The notes beneath the pieces are model-generated. The model did not search any database and was not told the origin of the DNA. It saw nothing but the letters and a program-made list of their open reading frames with translations. Made by a program: the position numbers and the translations under genes. A stretch of 64,000 nucleotides of DNA from Ciceribacter sichuanensis (GTDB lineage: Bacteria > Pseudomonadota > Alphaproteobacteria > Rhizobiales > Rhizobiaceae), in NCBI RefSeq assembly GCF_024055605.1, contig NZ_JAMXLX010000006.1, forward strand, positions 62,001-126,000. The letters run 5' to 3'. Positions 61,222 through 64,000 of the stretch are shown one piece after another; positions within the stretch are counted from its first letter, which is position 1; every line of letters begins with the position of its first letter.

Positions 61222-62289
61222 TCAGTCGCCGAATTCCACCAGCCCCACGCGCCGGGCGGCGACGACCTTGTAGAGGGGGTCGCCGGTGTAGCGGAATTCC
61301 TCGAAGGCGGAGAAGACGAGCGAGTGGTCGTGCTCGTCATTGGAGGAGACGGCGGCGGCGGCGATGACGTCGTCGGGTGGCACGGGCACCGCGCGCCAGC
61401 GGTCGAGAACCTCGGGCGAAGGCAGGTCGGGCATGCCGATCTTCGGGTAGAGCGCCATGACGACTTCCCAGAAATGCATGGCGAGCCGCTGCGGTTCGTC
61501 CAGATGGGGGCTGACCAGCCGGAGCCAGTGGCAGCCGGTGACGGCATGCAGCGCCTCGAAGCTCATGGTGGCGGCAAAAAGCGTGAGCGATGCGGGGCGC
61601 ATGCGGTCCAGCAGATCCGGCGTCGGCGCGAGCCGCCCGAGATATCCCTGAAACGCCGGGAGCTTGCCCATGGCCTCGATCCATTTCCACAGGAGATAGG
61701 TCGGCGCATCGACATCGCGAAGCCGGGCATCGGCATGCATTTGAAGGATCGGCGCAAGCGGATCGGAGACGTCGCGATGGTTTTCCGCCGGAATGGCGTC
61801 GTAAGGCAGGTAGGTGGCGGCCCAGTAACCGAGGGCGACGGCGATTTCGGCGTCGTCATTGCGCAGCACCGCATAGGCAAGCCGCATCAGGCCATGGGTG
61901 GCGGAAGCGGCGATGCCGGGAAAGAGCCGCGGCAGATAGCGTCTTATGGTCTCGTGACCGCCGATTTCGGCGACGACGCCCGCAAAGAAGCGCCGCAGAT
62001 CGCCTTCATGCTCGCGCTTTCCGAGCGCACTTTCCCAGTTGGTCTCGTCGATCAGCGTCACCGGCGACGGCGGGAAGGGAACGGCGTGGATGCGGGTATA
62101 ATGCTCCGCATATTCCTCCAGCCGCGCCGGCGAAGCGCCGAGCCGCCCCATGGCTTCCAGAACCATGGGCAGGTGATTGGCGAGCAATACAGGAAATTCG
62201 CCGCTGTGACGGCCGACATCGGCAATCAGCGAAGGCAGCCGCTCGCCGGCCGAGGGATCGGGATAAATGCTTTTCAGGACAGTGACCAT
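61222..62289 (-). CDS. Questin oxidase-like family protein
   Basis: 355 residues, no signal peptide. The pattern fits the questin_oxidase-like family: NHLPMVLEAMGRLGASPARLEEYAEHYTRIH at the N-terminus, WESALGKREHEGDLRRFF, LPRLFPGIAASATHGLMRLAYAV, and a C-terminal SFEALHAVTGCHWLRLV. The founding member, a fungal enzyme, performs a Baeyer-Villiger-like ring cleavage of an anthraquinone. Bacterial members are uncharacterised. Conserved His residues (HTxLRLAYA-type THGLMR and HAVTGCHW) could bind a metal or substrate. Convergent with the FAD monooxygenase-like gene. Confidence 0.75.
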   Translation of the reverse strand: MVTVLKSIYPDPSAGERLPSLIADVGRHSGEFPVLLANHLPMVLEAMGRLGASPARLEEYAEHYTRIHAVPFPPSPVTLIDETNWESALGKREHEGDLRRFFAGVVAEIGGHETIRRYLPRLFPGIAASATHGLMRLAYAVLRNDDAEIAVALGYWAATYLPYDAIPAENHRDVSDPLAPILQMHADARLRDVDAPTYLLWKWIEAMGKLPAFQGYLGRLAPTPDLLDRMRPASLTLFAATMSFEALHAVTGCHWLRLVSPHLDEPQRLAMHFWEVVMALYPKIGMPDLPSPEVLDRWRAVPVPPDDVIAAAAVSSNDEHDHSLVFSAFEEFRYTGDPLYKVVAARRVGLVEFGD

Positions 62290-62464
62290 GATTGCGAAAC
62301 CGTTCTTTCGTCCCGGAAATACCCCCGTGAACGTGGGCGGCAGCCTTGGGACGCTAAATCATCAATAAAGAACAATATCTAACACAAAGAAACAAAAGGC
62401 AACCTGATGCGCTTTCGTTCCGGTCAGATTTATTGGCTCATCTGGTGCTTTTCTCGCCCGGCAT

Positions 62465-62764
62465 TCAGAATGGAAGCGCTTCATTCGGGGCGTGGCCAAA
62501 CGCTTCCCGCGGATGCCGGCGATAGGCGATGAAGTCCAGTCCATCGCCCAGATGGGCCCATTTTTCCTGCCCGCCCGGACGTTGCCCGATCCACAGCGGA
62601 TGGCGGAAGAAGATCAGCCTGCCGGAGCGCAAGCGGACATCCACTTCTCCGTCGGTGAATGGCGGCGGCCCGCCATGCCACTCGATCCAGCCATGGTTCG
62701 GCTGGTCCTGGAAAATCTCCCACCTGCCGTTGAGCTTGTCTTCTTCCCGGTTGCCGTCTGCCAT
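62465..62764 (-). CDS. Small hypothetical protein
   Basis: 99 residues from ATG 62764 (MADGNREED), behind AAAGGCAGCAGGG; an ATG eight codons upstream is possible. Composition is protein-like, rich in Trp, Gly, Pro and Arg: WIEWHGGPPPFTDGEVDVRLRSG and WAHLGDGLDFIAYRRHP. Short proteins with a GG..P...VDVRLR.G and DFIAYR layout occur in prophage and rhizobial genomes; that comparison is from memory. No function is proposed. Lies 83 nt downstream of deoR. Confidence 0.55.
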   Translation of the reverse strand: MADGNREEDKLNGRWEIFQDQPNHGWIEWHGGPPPFTDGEVDVRLRSGRLIFFRHPLWIGQRPGGQEKWAHLGDGLDFIAYRRHPREAFGHAPNEALPF

Positions 62765-62847
62765 GCCCTGCTGCCTTTCACGAGTCACGGACAGTCTACC
62801 ATTCGCAGGCGATGGCGGTCAGGATATCGGGTCGGAAAAGAGGCCTT

Positions 62848-63681
62848 TTAGCTGGCGACGATGATCTCGACGCCGGCGTCGGTCAGTGCCTTGTAGAGGT
62901 CGCCGGTCGGCATCTCGTCGCAGATCAGCGTGTTGAACTCGGTGAGTGCGGCGACATAGACCAGCGACATGTTGTTGAATTTGGTGGAATCGCACAACAC
63001 CACACGCCGCGAGGCGCGGGAGAGATAGATGCGTTTCATGTCGGTTTCTTCGAAGGAGTAGTCGAAGATGCCGTCCGGGGTCAGCCCGGAAACGCCGACA
63101 AAGGCGATGTCGAACCACAGGGATTCGAACTGGCTCATGGCGGAAGCGCCGCTGGTCGACATTTCCTCGCCGCGGATGCGGCCGCCGGCGAGATAGATCT
63201 CGGCGCCCTTGCCGGCAAGATGCGCGGCGCTGCGGATGCTGTTGGTGAAGATCTTGGTGTGCTGGCGGACGGAAAGGGTTTCCGAGACGAAATAGGTGGT
63301 CGTGCCGACATCGAGCGCGATACTGCGGGCACCGGCGGCCAGATCGGCGGCGGCATAGGCGATGCGGCGTTTCAGGTTCTCGTTGCGAACCAGACGGGTC
63401 TCGAAAGCGGGTTCCTCGCTATCGGCGGTATCGCTTGCCGGCATGGCCGGAGCACGGTCGGGCTTGACCGCGCCACCATGGGTGCGGATCAGCTTGCCTT
63501 CCTTCTCCAGCTCGACGAGATCGCGGCGAACGGTCATTTCCGACACGGAAAGCTGCTGCGCCAGATCGCTGACCGTCACGGAACCGACGCGGCCGATCGC
63601 TTCCACGATCGCAGCCTGCCGGACCTGCGCCAGGAATTTGGGCCGCTCGTTCGTTTTCACCGCCGACTGTTCCCTCGCCAT
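62848..63681 (-). CDS. DeoR-family transcriptional regulator (GlpR/AgaR type)
   Basis: 277 residues from ATG 63681; the longer reading to 63765 lacks family sequence. N-terminal winged helix: RQAAIVEAIGRVGSVTVSDLAQQLSVSEMTVRRDLVELEKEGKLIRTHGGAV. The C-terminal DeoRC sensor domain has SIALDVGTTTYF, DIAFVGVSGLTPDGIFDYSFEETDMKR, and DSTKFNNMSLVYVAALTEFNTLICDE; it usually binds a sugar phosphate. It probably controls one of the neighbouring operons; shared AATCAAACAC upstream of itself and in the 58955-59330 region suggests the CUT1 operon or the FAD gene. Confidence 0.88.
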   Translation of the reverse strand: MAREQSAVKTNERPKFLAQVRQAAIVEAIGRVGSVTVSDLAQQLSVSEMTVRRDLVELEKEGKLIRTHGGAVKPDRAPAMPASDTADSEEPAFETRLVRNENLKRRIAYAAADLAAGARSIALDVGTTTYFVSETLSVRQHTKIFTNSIRSAAHLAGKGAEIYLAGGRIRGEEMSTSGASAMSQFESLWFDIAFVGVSGLTPDGIFDYSFEETDMKRIYLSRASRRVVLCDSTKFNNMSLVYVAALTEFNTLICDEMPTGDLYKALTDAGVEIIVAS

Positions 63682-63750
63682 TTGCTCTTGTCTTTCGTTT
63701 GTCGCCAATGCCCTTGCGGCAAGGATGGATACCAGCTTAGCCGAAAGGGA

Positions 63751-63785
63751 AAATGTTTCAAACAAAGCCTGTTCGAATCAAACAC
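63751..63785. promoter_or_regulatory. Candidate DeoR sites upstream of deoR
   Basis: Two similar motifs, GTTTCAAACA (63755-63764) and GAATCAAACAC (63775-63785), in direct repeat upstream of the regulator's start. The core AATCAAACAC is found again at 59266-59275 in the divergent promoter region of the ten-gene operon. DeoR proteins often bind such direct AT-rich repeats. Confidence 0.35.
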
Positions 63786-63894
63786 GCAATGCACAGACGA
63801 TTATGGTCACCTCTGTGCGAAAGTACAGGTTGTGCAGGATGGGGGTGGGTGGGAGACGTGTGTGTGGCCTACCCCCCCTCTACCTAACCCCCTC

Positions 63895-63929
63895 TGGCCT
63901 GCCGGCCATCTCCCCCACAAGGGGGGAGA
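63895..63929. repeat. Rhizobial GC-rich palindromic repeat, copy 5
   Basis: TGGCC-TGCC-GGCCA (63895-63908) and TCTCCCCC-ACAA-GGGGGGAGA (63909-63929), nearly identical to copy 1. The gene-free stretch 63682-64000 otherwise contains only the candidate DeoR sites and no complete gene. Confidence 0.8.
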
Positions 63930-64000
63930 TCAGATGGGGATACCGCTCGCTCCCTCTCGACCGAAAATGTCATCGCATCGCTGGAAATAGAAGCGAACAA

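Overview
The window reads as GC-rich alphaproteobacterial DNA, most probably from the order Rhizobiales (Rhizobium/Agrobacterium/Shinella/Ensifer group). Three things point there: the density of ABC importers with their own local regulators, a RIME-like mosaic repeat (two copies), and a short GC-rich palindrome built on TCTCCCCC-ACAA-GGGGGGAGA (five copies), which is typical of rhizobial intergenic DNA. No rRNA, tRNA, phage, IS element or CRISPR array is visible. The mix of catabolic operons with a few energy genes would suit a secondary replicon or an accessory chromosomal region; that is inference.

Layout. (1) 0-10 kb: a truncated GntR regulator divergent from an aldehyde dehydrogenase-glycerate 2-kinase pair; a convergent BMP/nucleoside-type ABC importer; and a LysR gene translationally coupled to a 2-oxoglutarate/Fe(II) oxygenase. 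(2) 10-20 kb: an M20 amidohydrolase, a TenA-like protein without the usual cysteine and a BtpA-family protein on one strand; a PfkB kinase on the other; then a LacI-controlled ribose-type ABC importer with a phosphotriesterase-family hydrolase and a GATase1-like protein. (3) 20-27 kb: a full cytochrome bd operon, cydD-cydC-(small cysteine protein)-cydA-cydB-cydX. (4) 27-34 kb: a complete N-type ATPase operon atpDCQRBEFAG, divergent from cyd with a perfect FNR/FixK-type box between the two. (5) 34-38 kb: a LysR gene divergent from one cytoplasmic and one exported DJ-1/PfpI protein, then a GFA-type zinc protein and a nitroreductase, which together look like electrophile or stress handling. (6) 38-47 kb: a TetR gene and a divergent seven-gene operon (spermidine/putrescine-type ABC importer, metallo-beta-lactamase-fold hydrolase, aldehyde dehydrogenase, alcohol dehydrogenase), plus an NTF2-like protein and a low-affinity iron permease-like protein. 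(7) 47-59 kb: a ten-gene operon starting with a CUT1-type ABC importer and continuing with a biuret hydrolase-like cysteine hydrolase, a paralog of it lacking all three catalytic residues, an allophanate hydrolase, two cytosine-deaminase-like amidohydrolases and a gamma-glutamyltransferase. (8) 59-64 kb: an FAD/NAD(P) oxidoreductase, a questin oxidase-like protein, a small hypothetical gene and a DeoR regulator.

How the genes may work together. The cyd and N-ATPase operons look like one low-oxygen energy module: a high-affinity terminal oxidase with its CydDC assembly exporter, and an ancillary rotary ATPase acting on the same membrane gradient. The 47-59 kb operon looks like a pathway that imports a nitrogen-rich compound and strips its C-N bonds down to allophanate, CO2 and ammonia; the substrate cannot be read from sequence. 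The 0-20 kb gene groups resemble salvage of nucleoside- or pyrimidine-like compounds and sugar-lactone use, with substrate unproven.

The most unusual observations are the catalytically emptied isochorismatase-fold paralog beside an intact one, the delta-like C-terminus on the N-ATPase b subunit, the anaerobox shared by the oxidase and ATPase operons, and the BtpA-TenA-M20-PfkB-phosphotriesterase neighbourhood, which I cannot match to a described pathway.
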